64,000 nucleotides of DNA from Tabrizicola soli (GTDB lineage: Bacteria; Pseudomonadota; Alphaproteobacteria; Rhodobacterales; Rhodobacteraceae), in NCBI RefSeq assembly GCF_015999335.1, contig NZ_JAEACP010000013.1, positions 1 to 64,000 of the forward strand, written 5' to 3'. The position numbers and the translations under genes are program-made. Positions 1 through 7,754 of the stretch are shown piece by piece. The stretch's first letter is position 1; every line of letters begins with the position of its first letter. Below the pieces are notes generated by a model. The model did not search any database and was not told the DNA's origin. It was given only the letters and a program-made list of their open reading frames with translations.

Positions 1-105
1 GGCCGGCTGAAGGACTGGAGACGCGTTGCCACCCGATACGACAGATGCCCGGAAACCTTCTTCTCCGCTATCGCCCTCGCAGCAACCGTCATGTTCTGGC
101 TCTGA
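1..105 (+). CDS. IS5-family transposase, C-terminal fragment (5' end outside window)
   Basis: Frame 1 is open from the window edge and gives 34 residues beginning GRLKDWRRVATRYDRCPE and ending TVMFWL before TGA at 103-105. The pattern of KDWRR, then ATRYDR, then a hydrophobic end, is the usual C-terminus of the one-piece DDE transposases of IS5-like elements (IS427 type). The DDE catalytic core would lie upstream and cannot be seen, so intactness is unknown. Confidence 0.75.
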   Translation, partial: GRLKDWRRVATRYDRCPETFFSAIALAATVMFWL

Positions 106-125
106 AACTCAATGAGTCTGGAGCC
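1..125 (+). mobile_element. Right end of an IS5-type insertion sequence (cut by window edge)
   Basis: The first 105 bases encode the C-terminal end of a transposase, followed by about 20 non-coding bases ending in GAGTCTGGAGCC, which I take as the terminal inverted repeat. The next bases are TAG, fitting the TA or CTAG targets used by many IS5-group elements. The left end lies outside the window, so the repeat pair and target duplication cannot be confirmed. Confidence 0.7.
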
Positions 126-140
126 TAGGGCAGTCGCATC

Positions 141-719
141 ATGGCCAAGCTCTATTTCCACTATTCGACGATGAATGCGGGGAAATCGACCTCGCTCCTG
201 CAGGCCTCGCACAACTACCGCGAAGGGGGGATGCAGACCTATCTGATCACCGCGCAGTTCGACAACCGCGCCGGCGAGGGCCGGATCGCCAGCCGCATCG
301 GCATCGGCGAGCCCGCGGATACCTTCGCGCCCGGAGAGGACCTCTTCGCCAAGCTGCAGGCGCGCTTTGCGCAAGGGCCCGTCGCCTGCGTCTTCATCGA
401 CGAGGCGCAGTTCCTGACCAAGGAGCAGGTCTGGCAACTGGCCCGCGCGGTCGACGATCTGGGCGTGCCGGTGATGTGCTACGGGCTGCGCGTCGATTTC
501 CAGGGCAACCTCTTTCCCGGCTCGGCCGCGCTGCTGGCCTGGGCGGACGAGATGCGCGAGGTGCGCACGATCTGCCGTTGCGGCAAGAAGGCCACCATGG
601 TCATCCGCCGCGGCCCCGACGGCCGCGCGCTGAAAGAGGGCGAGCAGGTGGTGATCGGCGGGAACGAGACCTATGTCTCGCTCTGCCGCCGCCACTGGCG
701 CGAGGCGGTGGGCGACTGA
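141..719 (+). CDS. tdk: Thymidine kinase (type II)
   Basis: Phosphorylates thymidine to dTMP with ATP in the cytosolic pyrimidine salvage pathway. The 192-residue product has the family P-loop MNAGKST at residues 11-17, the FIDEAQFLT segment with the catalytic Glu at about residues 85-93, and the zinc-binding cysteines of the lasso region (CRCG near 145 and CRRH near 182-185). Length is normal. The start gives the family N-terminus MAKLYFHYSTMNAGKS. There is no convincing Shine-Dalgarno, and an insertion-sequence end sits only about 15 bases upstream, so the native promoter is probably displaced. The 3' end overlaps the convergent exporter gene by 49 bases. Confidence 0.95.
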   Translation: MAKLYFHYSTMNAGKSTSLLQASHNYREGGMQTYLITAQFDNRAGEGRIASRIGIGEPADTFAPGEDLFAKLQARFAQGPVACVFIDEAQFLTKEQVWQLARAVDDLGVPVMCYGLRVDFQGNLFPGSAALLAWADEMREVRTICRCGKKATMVIRRGPDGRALKEGEQVVIGGNETYVSLCRRHWREAVGD

Positions 720-1636
720 GCCGTGGAGGGCCGCGCGATCAGCACCCCGGCCAGCGCGATCAGCGACATTCCGGCGACGGCAAGCCAGCTCAGCACCTCG
801 CCCCAGATCACGAAGCCCCAGGCGGCCGAGGCGGGCAGGATGACATATTCGAAGACCGCGACCTTCGAGGCGTCGGCGATCTGGTAGGCCCGCACGATCA
901 TCCCCACGCCCAGAAGCGAGCCCGCGGCCTGAACGAAGGTCCACCAGAGGAAGCTGCCCGTGGGCCAGACCGGCCCGCGCTGGAGAAAGCCCTCCGCTCC
1001 CTCGGGCACCGGCAGGGGAAACAGGGTCAGCACGGCCATGCCGATCACGCCGAAGACGCCCAGCATCGCGAAGAAGCCCGCGACCAGCACCTCGGCGCTT
1101 TCGCCCTTGCACCATTCGCGCGTGGCGATATTGCCCAGCGCATAAAGCGCGCCCGAGATCACCGGCAGCAGCGCGGCGAAAGTGGCGCCCGACAGCGCCT
1201 CGGGCCCCAGGACCATGACCACGCCGCCGAAGCCCACCAGCACCGCCAGGACCTGCAGCGCCGAGATCGACTGGCCATAGGCGAACCGCTGGATCAGCAG
1301 GACGAAGATCGGCGCCGTGAACAGCCCCGCCGCGACCTGGGCCACCGGCAGGAAGGCCAGCGCGCCGAAATAGATCACCATGGCCGAGCCGTGGATCATC
1401 GACCGCGCCAGCACCCGGCCAAAGCGCCGGGGCCGCAAGCGCAGCCCCAGGGGAACCGTCAGCACGGCGAGGATTGCGAAGGCCATCGCCGTCCGGGTGG
1501 CATGGAACTGCCACAGCCCGCCATCCCGGGCGATGACGCGGACGTAATTGTCGGTAAAGGCAATGACCACCGCATAGATCAGCACGGCGCCAAGCGCGGC
1601 CAGGGTCCGGTTCGGGGTATCGCTCATTCTTGCCAT
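671..1636 (-). CDS. DMT-family (EamA) inner-membrane transporter
   Basis: Predicted 10-helix drug/metabolite transporter. Two repeated EamA halves are visible, with the N-terminal half starting near TLAALGAVLIYAVVIAFTD. The substrate cannot be told from sequence. I chose ATG 1636 because AAAGG lies 8 bases upstream; ATG 1627 (MSDTPNR) is also possible. Its 3' end runs 49 bases into tdk on the other strand. The polar tail (about 25 residues rich in Ser, Arg and Gln) is unusual and may reflect a lost earlier stop near the tdk junction. Confidence 0.8.
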   Translation of the reverse strand: MARMSDTPNRTLAALGAVLIYAVVIAFTDNYVRVIARDGGLWQFHATRTAMAFAILAVLTVPLGLRLRPRRFGRVLARSMIHGSAMVIYFGALAFLPVAQVAAGLFTAPIFVLLIQRFAYGQSISALQVLAVLVGFGGVVMVLGPEALSGATFAALLPVISGALYALGNIATREWCKGESAEVLVAGFFAMLGVFGVIGMAVLTLFPLPVPEGAEGFLQRGPVWPTGSFLWWTFVQAAGSLLGVGMIVRAYQIADASKVAVFEYVILPASAAWGFVIWGEVLSWLAVAGMSLIALAGVLIARPSTAQSPTASRQWRRQSET

Positions 1637-1788
1637 CCGTTCTGCCTTTGCCGGTTTGCCCCGCCCGGCCGCGCTCTGCCCGCCTGATCGCGACGCCCGG
1701 CACACGCTTCGGGTCGCGGAAGGGCCAGCATTGTGAAGCACGGCGGCAGGCGGTAAGGTCGCGCGAAACAGGCAGAGACCGGGGCCCG

Positions 1789-2811
1789 ATGACGGCGCTG
1801 AAGAAGTATCAGAGGCTGGAATGCTCGGGCCTGTGGCGCGAGAACCCGCAAGACCAGCGCCGCGAGGTCCTCGTCCGCTTCGGCGAGGCGACGCTGATCC
1901 TCTCCGACCCGAAAAGCGGCGAGGCGCTGAGCCATTGGTCCCTTCCGGCGGTCGAGCGGATCAATCGCGGCGAGGAGCCGCCGGTTTTCGCCCCCGGTTC
2001 GGAATCGACCGAAAGCCTGGAGCTGGACGATCCCGACATGATCGCCGCGCTGGAGGCGGTGCGGGCCGCCGTGAAGGCCGCGATCCCGCGTCCCGGCCGG
2101 CTGCGCGGGCTGATGCTGGGCGGGACGGCGGCGGGGGTGGTCGCGCTGGCGCTGTTCTGGTTGCCTGGCGCGCTGGTGCGGCACACCGCCTCGGTCGTGC
2201 CGCCGGCGCAACGGGCCGAGATCGGCCAGCGCGTGCTGGACGACCTGGTCCGGGTGACGGGCGCGCCCTGCGACAACCAGCTGGGACTGCAGGCGCTGGC
2301 GGGGCTGTCCGAACGGGTGTTCGGCCCCGTCGACACCCCGATCCTCTATGTCCTGCCCGAGGGCGTGGATGCGCCGCTGCACCTGCCCGGCGACGTGATC
2401 GTCCTGCCCCGCCGCCTGATCGAGCAGTCGAACGGGCCCGAGGCCGTCGCCGGCGCCGCCCTGATGGAGCGGCTGCGCTCGCAGAGCTCCGACCCGATGC
2501 TGCCGCTCCTGGAACATGCGGGCCTGCGCGCGACCTTCCAGCTTCTCACCACGGCGGAACTGCCGGATACGGCGCTGGCGGGCTATGGCGAGGCCGCCCT
2601 GCGCCAGCCCCCGCTGCCGCTGGCCGACGCCGCCGCCCTCGCCGCCTTCGAGACCGCGCAGGTCCCGGCCTCGCCTTACGCGGTGGCAGTGGACCCCGAT
2701 GGATCGGTCACGGGCGGCCTGGTGGAGAACGACCCCTACAAGGGCCTCGCCCCCTCGCCGCTGATCCCCGACGAATCCTGGGTCGCCCTGCAAGGCATCT
2801 GCAGCGCCTAG
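1789..2811 (+). CDS. Membrane-anchored protein with a degenerate M48-like domain
   Basis: A 340-residue protein: a soluble N-terminal part of about 100 residues, one hydrophobic segment at about 106-129, then an extracytoplasmic domain. The stretch LPGDVIVLPRRLIEQ followed by GPEAVAGAALMERLR aligns by eye with the part of M48 peptidases where a beta-hairpin precedes the zinc helix (family pattern: ...DELAAVLAHEIGH). Here the HExxH histidines are missing, so it would not be an active metalloprotease of that type. This relationship is inferred from pattern only. The start at 1789 removes 53 residues of shadow sequence. It converges with the next gene, overlapping 4 bases. Confidence 0.6.
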   Translation: MTALKKYQRLECSGLWRENPQDQRREVLVRFGEATLILSDPKSGEALSHWSLPAVERINRGEEPPVFAPGSESTESLELDDPDMIAALEAVRAAVKAAIPRPGRLRGLMLGGTAAGVVALALFWLPGALVRHTASVVPPAQRAEIGQRVLDDLVRVTGAPCDNQLGLQALAGLSERVFGPVDTPILYVLPEGVDAPLHLPGDVIVLPRRLIEQSNGPEAVAGAALMERLRSQSSDPMLPLLEHAGLRATFQLLTTAELPDTALAGYGEAALRQPPLPLADAAALAAFETAQVPASPYAVAVDPDGSVTGGLVENDPYKGLAPSPLIPDESWVALQGICSA

Positions 2812-3047
2812 GACTTGCCGGGTCCGGTCTTGCCCGAGGGCGGATTGCCGCAAAGCGGCTGCCCCTGCCGCGTGACGCGGGGAAGCCAGAGCACCTGTCC
2901 CGCTCCGCCCGCCCGGATGAAGATGCAGCCCTTGCTGTCGACATATTGCTGCCCGGCATAGGCCTTTGGCGGCAGCTCGGCCGGACGGACCGGCTCTCCG
3001 GCAAGGGCGGGGGTAGCAAGCGCCAGCATCAGGAGCGCCGCCCGCAT
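2808..3047 (-). CDS. Small secreted protein, SPOR-protein N-terminus-like
   Basis: A 79-residue protein with a clear signal peptide ([16 protein letters not shown]) and a mature part with two cysteines around GCIFIRAGGAG and QPLCG. A similar segment (YVDSxGCxFIRAG...VPRVTRDxxxxCG) precedes the SPOR domain in some Rhodobacteraceae cell-division proteins; here there is no SPOR domain. Its start overlaps the stop codon of upp (TGATG), so it is probably the last gene of the salvage operon. GTG 3050 is an alternative start. Function unknown. Confidence 0.65.
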   Translation of the reverse strand: MRAALLMLALATPALAGEPVRPAELPPKAYAGQQYVDSKGCIFIRAGGAGQVLWLPRVTRQGQPLCGNPPSGKTGPGKS

Positions 3048-3679
3048 CACTTGGTCCCGAACATCCGGTCGCCGGCGTCGCCGAGGCCCGGCACGATATA
3101 GCCGTGGTCGTTCAGATGGCTGTCCACCGCCGCGGTGACGATCGGCACGTCCGGATGCGCCTCTTTCATCCGGGCGATCCCTTCCGGTGCGGCCAGCAGG
3201 CAGAGGAAGCGGATCTGCTTTGCCCCCGCCTTCTTCAAGAGCGAAATCGCGGCCGCGCTGGAATTCCCGGTGGCCAGCATCGGATCGACGACGATGGCGA
3301 TCCGGTCCTCCATCTTCTCGGGCAGCTTGCAGTAATATTGCACCGGCTGCAGCGTCTCGGGGTCGCGGTAAAGGCCGATGAACCCCACCCGCGCCGCCGG
3401 GATCAGTTCCAGGATCCCGTCCAGAAGCCCGTTCCCCGCCCGCAGGATGCTGACGAGAGCCAGCTTCTTCCCTTCGATCACCGGGGCGTCCATCTCCTCC
3501 AGCGGGGTCTCGATCCGCCGGGTGGTCATCGGCAGCTCGCGCGTGACCTCATAGGCCAAAAGCAGGCTGATCTCGCGCAGCAGCTTGCGGAACGACGCGG
3601 TCGAGGTGTCCTTCTCGCGCATCAGGCTCAGCTTGTGCTGGACCAGGGGGTGCGACACGACGGTCAGGTGATCCAGCAT
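3047..3679 (-). CDS. upp: Uracil phosphoribosyltransferase
   Basis: Converts uracil and PRPP to UMP. The 210-residue product has the family start ([22 protein letters not shown]), the uracil-region strand [13 protein letters not shown] and the PRPP-binding motif [14 protein letters not shown], and a normal C-terminus. Its ATG directly follows the add stop codon (TGA-ATG), showing translational coupling in the operon cdd-deoA-deoB-add-upp. It completes the route from uridine or deoxyuridine bases to UMP. Confidence 0.95.
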   Translation of the reverse strand: MLDHLTVVSHPLVQHKLSLMREKDTSTASFRKLLREISLLLAYEVTRELPMTTRRIETPLEEMDAPVIEGKKLALVSILRAGNGLLDGILELIPAARVGFIGLYRDPETLQPVQYYCKLPEKMEDRIAIVVDPMLATGNSSAAAISLLKKAGAKQIRFLCLLAAPEGIARMKEAHPDVPIVTAAVDSHLNDHGYIVPGLGDAGDRMFGTK

Positions 3680-4657
3680 TCAGGCCTCCAGCTTTTTCGC
3701 GATCTTCGCCTTGGTATCCGCATCGCAGAAGGCCGCGTCAAGCGACTGGCGCGCGATCTTCCGGAATTGCCCCTCGTCCCAGTCGAAGGCGCGGTGGAGT
3801 TCCTCGTACTCCCGGACCATGGTGGTGTGGAAGAAGGGCGGATCGTCGGTCGAGATCGTGACCTTGACGCCCCGGCGGTCCAGCGCGTCGATCGGGTGCT
3901 CGCGGAAGTCCTTGTAGATGCCCAGCGCGACGTTCGAGCCGGGGCAGACCTCCAGCACCGTGCCGCGTTCGGCCAACTCGTCCACCAGCGCCGGATCCTC
4001 GATCGCGCGGACGCCATGGCCGATCCGCTCCACCTCCAGATCTTGCAGCGCCGCCCGCACGCTCTCCGGCCCGCCCCATTCCCCGGCATGGGCGGTCAGC
4101 CGCAGCCCCGCCTCGCGTGCGCAATCGAAGGCCCAGCGAAAGTCCTTGGGCGCGCCGATCTTCTCGTCCCCCGCGATTCCGAAGCCGACGATCCAGTCGC
4201 CCGCCGTCTCGGCCGCGCAACGGGCGGTCCCCCGCGCTTTCTCGGGGCCGAAATGCCGGATGCAGGTGACGATGCCGCGCAGGGTGATGCCCATCTGCCG
4301 CTCGGCCTGATCGGCGGCCTCCTGCATGGCATGCAGGTATTCGCGCCAGGCCCCCAGATCGCGTCCGCCACAGAAGTCGGGCGAGACGAAGGTCTCGGAA
4401 TAGACCACGCCACTCGCCGCCGATTCCTCCAGAACGGCCAGCGCCAGGCGCTGGTAGTCCCCGGGCGTCCGCAAGGCGGAGGTCGCCGCCTCATAGACCT
4501 TCAGGAAGTCCCGGAAGTCCCGGTAGCGATAGTTCCCGCGCTCGTCGAAGATGCCGGATATGTCCAGATGCTTTTCCTTCGCCAGCCCCCGAATGAAGGT
4601 CGGCGGCGCCGCTCCCTCCAGATGCAGGTGCAGCTCGACCTTGGGCAATCCGCTCAC
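3680..4657 (-). CDS. add: Adenosine deaminase
   Basis: Deaminates adenosine and deoxyadenosine to inosine and deoxyinosine. The 325-residue product carries the zinc-binding ELHLHLEG motif near residues 8-15, LTAHAGEWGGPESV with the catalytic HAGE, RIGHGVRAIED, and STDDPPFF near the C-terminus. I chose a GTG start at 4657 because GGAGAGG lies just upstream and the family N-terminus (SGLPKVELHLHLEGA) starts there; the longer open frame into deoB is spurious. It lies third from the end of the salvage operon, separated from deoB by a 60-bp G/C-rich hairpin element. Confidence 0.93.
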   Translation of the reverse strand: MSGLPKVELHLHLEGAAPPTFIRGLAKEKHLDISGIFDERGNYRYRDFRDFLKVYEAATSALRTPGDYQRLALAVLEESAASGVVYSETFVSPDFCGGRDLGAWREYLHAMQEAADQAERQMGITLRGIVTCIRHFGPEKARGTARCAAETAGDWIVGFGIAGDEKIGAPKDFRWAFDCAREAGLRLTAHAGEWGGPESVRAALQDLEVERIGHGVRAIEDPALVDELAERGTVLEVCPGSNVALGIYKDFREHPIDALDRRGVKVTISTDDPPFFHTTMVREYEELHRAFDWDEGQFRKIARQSLDAAFCDADTKAKIAKKLEA

Positions 4658-4676
4658 GAAACGCCTCTCCTTCCTC

Positions 4677-4720
4677 TTGGCCAAAATACTCCGGGGTCCG
4701 GGGCAGCGCCCCGGGGGCCC
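4677..4720 (-). repeat. G/C-rich intergenic palindromic element, AAAATACTCC type
   Basis: Between deoB and add: CCAAAATACTCCGGGG followed by a G/C hairpin (GGGGCAGCGCCCC). Similar segments occur at 42651-42705 and from 49706. On the transcribed minus strand the hairpin lies just downstream of the deoB stop. It probably acts at the RNA level (processing, stabilisation or partial termination inside the operon). Confidence 0.6.
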
Positions 4721-4721
4721 G

Positions 4722-5918
4722 TCACAGGAAACTCCGCCCCGGCCCCTGCGCCGCCACCCCCAGATGCGCCGCGACACTCGCGCCGATGTCGGCGAAGCCG
4801 CAGAGGCCCGCGTCCCGCGCCCCGACACCCCAGCCCACCACCGGCACGCGCTCTCGCGTGTGTTCGGTCCCGCGCCAGGTCGGGTCGTTGCCATGGTCGG
4901 CGGTGAAGATCGCCAGGTCTCCGGGGCGGAGCTGGGCGAAGAACCGGGGAAGACCCGCGTCGAACCATTCCAGCGCGCGGGCATAGCCCGAGACGTCGCG
5001 GGGATGGCCATAAAGCGTGTCGAACTCGACAAAGTTCGCAAAGGTCAAGGACCCGTCTTCCGCCTCACTTCCCAAGCGCGCCAGATGTTCGAAAAGATCA
5101 AAGTCGCTTTTACCCTTCCACAGCTTCCCGACGCCCCGCATCGAGAAGATGTCGCCGATCTTGCCGATCCCATGCGTCGCCCGCCCGGCCTCCACCACCC
5201 AGTCCAGCAGTGTCGGCGCGGGCGGTTCGATGGCGAAGTCCTTGCGGTTCGCCGTGCGCCGGAAATCGCCGCAGGAGCCGGTGAAGGGCCGTGCGATCAC
5301 CCGGCCGACCTTGCGGGCATGCAGGCCGGGCGCAAGGTCGTGGCAAAGCTGCAAAAGCCGCTCCAGCCCGAAGGCCTCTTCATGCGCGGCGATCTGGAAC
5401 ACGCTGTCGGCACTGGTGTAGCAGATCGGCCAGCCGGTGCGCAGATGCTCCTCGCAATGTTCGGCGATGATCGGCACGCCCGAGGCGTGGCAGTTGCCGA
5501 GAATTCCCCCGGTCCCGGCCAGGCGGCAGACCTCGGCCACCAGATCCTCGGGAAAGGCGGGGACGGTATCGGGGAAATAGGTCCAGTCCCAGGGCACCGG
5601 CACCCCCGCGAGTTCCCAATGACCGGAGGGCGTGTCCTTGCCCTTCGACACCTCTGTCGCCGCGCCCCAGAGCCCCTCGGGCAGAGCCGAAAGTCCCGGC
5701 GTGGCGGCGCCTGAGGCCAGCCGGATCGCCGCGCCAAGGCCGAGACGGTCGAGGTTCGGCATCCGGAGGGGTCCGCTGCGCCCCCCTTCGGCCCGGCCCG
5801 CAGCGCAGGCCTGTGCGATATGGCCCAAGGTGTTCGCGCCTTCATCGCCGAAATCCGCCGCATCCGGCGCGCCGCCGCAGCCCACGGAATCCAGCACGAT
5901 CAGGAAGGCGCGCGGCAT
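4722..5918 (-). CDS. deoB: Phosphopentomutase
   Basis: Interconverts (deoxy)ribose-1-phosphate and -5-phosphate, passing the sugar released by nucleoside phosphorolysis to central metabolism. The 398-residue product is of alkaline-phosphatase superfamily type, with metal-binding segments DSVGCGGAPDAADFGDEGANT at the N-terminus and FTADHGNDPTWRGTEHTRE near the C-terminus. Its start overlaps the deoA stop (TGATG). Length is typical. Confidence 0.95.
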   Translation of the reverse strand: MPRAFLIVLDSVGCGGAPDAADFGDEGANTLGHIAQACAAGRAEGGRSGPLRMPNLDRLGLGAAIRLASGAATPGLSALPEGLWGAATEVSKGKDTPSGHWELAGVPVPWDWTYFPDTVPAFPEDLVAEVCRLAGTGGILGNCHASGVPIIAEHCEEHLRTGWPICYTSADSVFQIAAHEEAFGLERLLQLCHDLAPGLHARKVGRVIARPFTGSCGDFRRTANRKDFAIEPPAPTLLDWVVEAGRATHGIGKIGDIFSMRGVGKLWKGKSDFDLFEHLARLGSEAEDGSLTFANFVEFDTLYGHPRDVSGYARALEWFDAGLPRFFAQLRPGDLAIFTADHGNDPTWRGTEHTRERVPVVGWGVGARDAGLCGFADIGASVAAHLGVAAQGPGRSFL

Positions 5919-7228
5919 CAGGCGATCCTCTTCTGGATCAGGGCGGGTTCTTCAGGCAGGTCCGCGGCGATCCGGTAGGCGGCCTGCACCGCCCGCACCG
6001 CCGCCCGCGCGGCCTCTTCCGTGGCGGCATGGACCATCGCCAACGGCACGCCCGCGCCGGTCTCCTCGCCGATGCCGGCCAGGTCCGACAGGCCGACCGA
6101 GGGGTTCACCTTGTCCCCCTCCCGCAGCCGGCCGCCGCCTAGATGCACGACGGCATGGCCCAGCGCCTCGCCGTCGATGGCGGCGACATAGCCGTCGGCC
6201 GGGGCCGGAACCTCGCGCATCACCGGGGCCGACGGCAGGCGGTCGGGCCAGCGGTCCACGAAATCCGAAGGTCCGCCCTGCGCTGCGACCATCTGCCCGA
6301 AGATCTCGGCCGCCTGCCCGGAATGCAGCGCCTCGGCGATGCGGCCTTCGCCGTCCTTGGGATCGGCGGCCAGGCCCGCCAGCGCCAGAGCCTCGCCGCC
6401 CAAGGCTACCGTCAGATCCCAGAGCGCGGTGTTGACCGAAGTGCCGGTCAGCGTCTCCATCACCTCGATCACCTCCAGCGCGTTGCCCGCCGCCGTGGCG
6501 AGCGGTTGCGACATGTCGGTGATCAGCGCGGTGGTCATGCAGCCCGCCCCCTGCGCGGTTGACACCAGCGACCGCGCGAGGGCCTCGGCCTGCCCGGCCG
6601 TCTTCATGAAGGCGCCCGAGCCGCATTTGACATCGAGGACAAGGGCCTCGAGCCCCGCCGCCAGTTTCTTGGACAGGATCGAGGCGGTGATCAGCTCGAT
6701 CGACTCGACCGTGCCGGAGATGTCGCGGATCGCATAAAGCCGCCTGTCCGCCGGGGCGAGGTCGGCAGAGGCGGCGACGATGGCGCATTTCACGCTGTCG
6801 ATCTGCGCCCGCAGCGCCTCCTCGCCGAGCCCGGTCCGGAAACCGGGGATCGCCTCCAGCTTGTCCAGCGTGCCCCCGGTATGGCCCAGCCCCCGGCCCG
6901 AGATCATCGGCACATAGGCCCCGCAGGCCGCCAGCGCCGGGGCGAGAAGGAGCGAGGTGCAATCGCCGATCCCGCCGGTGGAATGCTTGTCCACCACCGG
7001 GCCGGGCAGGTCCCAGGCCAGGACCTTGCCGCTGTCACGCATCCCCCGCGTCAGGGCCACGCGGCCCTCCTCGGACAGGCCCCTGAGCAGCACCGCCATC
7101 GCGAAGGCCCCCGCCTGCGCATCCGTCACCACGCCCGAGGCAAGGCCCGCCGCAAACCAGCGCAGGTCCTCGGCCGGGGGCTGGCCGCCATCGCGGATCG
7201 TCGCGATGATCGTGCGGGCGTCGGTCAT
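5918..7228 (-). CDS. deoA: Thymidine phosphorylase
   Basis: Cleaves thymidine or deoxyuridine with phosphate to base and deoxyribose-1-phosphate. The 436-residue product shows the glycosyltransferase family 3 signature KHSTGGIGD with downstream SGRGLGHTGGTLDKLE, and a typical C-terminal anchor-like domain. Start overlaps the cdd stop by the ATGA arrangement; stop overlaps deoB by one base. Its opposition to tdk, 5 kb away, suggests the cell can both catabolise and salvage thymidine. Confidence 0.95.
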   Translation of the reverse strand: MTDARTIIATIRDGGQPPAEDLRWFAAGLASGVVTDAQAGAFAMAVLLRGLSEEGRVALTRGMRDSGKVLAWDLPGPVVDKHSTGGIGDCTSLLLAPALAACGAYVPMISGRGLGHTGGTLDKLEAIPGFRTGLGEEALRAQIDSVKCAIVAASADLAPADRRLYAIRDISGTVESIELITASILSKKLAAGLEALVLDVKCGSGAFMKTAGQAEALARSLVSTAQGAGCMTTALITDMSQPLATAAGNALEVIEVMETLTGTSVNTALWDLTVALGGEALALAGLAADPKDGEGRIAEALHSGQAAEIFGQMVAAQGGPSDFVDRWPDRLPSAPVMREVPAPADGYVAAIDGEALGHAVVHLGGGRLREGDKVNPSVGLSDLAGIGEETGAGVPLAMVHAATEEAARAAVRAVQAAYRIAADLPEEPALIQKRIA

Positions 7229-7617
7229 GTCCGCTCCATATGCGCGGCGGTGAAGACGCCGGGCAGGAGTTCGGCCACGGTCATCACCTTCTGCTTGCCG
7301 TCGGTGGTGCAGAGCGTGACTTTCACCTCCTGCCCGGCGAATTCCGCGATCTTCTGCCGGCAGCCGCCGCAGGGGGGGACGGGATCGGGGCTGTCGGCGA
7401 TGACCAGAACCTCGGCGATGCGGCTGTCCCCGGCGGCGATCATCGCGGCGATGGCCCCGGCCTCGGCGCAGGTGCCTTCGGGATAGGCCACGTTCTCGAC
7501 GTTGCAGCCGACATGCACCGCGCCGGAAGTGCTGCGCAGCGCGGCCCCGACCTTGAACCGCGAATAGGGCGCATAGGCCCGTTCCCGCACCCGTGTCGCC
7601 GCCTCGAGAAGCGTCAT
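7225..7617 (-). CDS. cdd: Cytidine deaminase (first gene of the salvage operon)
   Basis: Deaminates cytidine and deoxycytidine to uridine forms. The 130-residue product has the homotetrameric-type zinc motif (TCAEAGAIAAM and VPPCGGCRQ). ATG 7617 has a strong AAGGAG upstream and gives the family N-terminus LLEAATRVRERAYAPYSRFKVGA. It is the promoter-proximal gene; the five catalytic genes that follow overlap or abut, so they are almost certainly one transcript. A 60-bp palindromic repeat lies upstream. Confidence 0.95.
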   Translation of the reverse strand: MTLLEAATRVRERAYAPYSRFKVGAALRSTSGAVHVGCNVENVAYPEGTCAEAGAIAAMIAAGDSRIAEVLVIADSPDPVPPCGGCRQKIAEFAGQEVKVTLCTTDGKQKVMTVAELLPGVFTAAHMERT

Positions 7618-7684
7618 CGCAGTCTCCTTGACCATCCGGTCAGAGTGTGTGCCGAAGCTGCGTGTTCCGCAAGCGGGGGAAACC

Positions 7685-7744
7685 TCCTCGAGCACTTCGT
7701 GCACTCGTCGGGAAGCGGCGAGGAGTGCACGAAGTGCTCGACGA
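7685..7744. repeat. 60-bp dispersed palindrome, family A, copy 1
   Basis: Arms TCCTCGAGCACTTCGTGCAC... (7685-7706) and its near-perfect reverse complement (7723-7744) enclose a 16-base centre; 21 of 22 arm positions pair. Each arm also contains the small hairpin GCACTTCGTGC. An almost identical copy is at 47864-47927 and a diverged one at 11256-11313. It lies between the cdd start and the cupin gene stop, so it may end transcription from the cupin gene. Confidence 0.85.
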
Positions 7745-7754
7745 GCGACCCGCC

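Noticed and set aside
3104-4906. 600-residue plus-strand open frame
   Set aside because: Antisense to upp and add; composition is that of a shadow.
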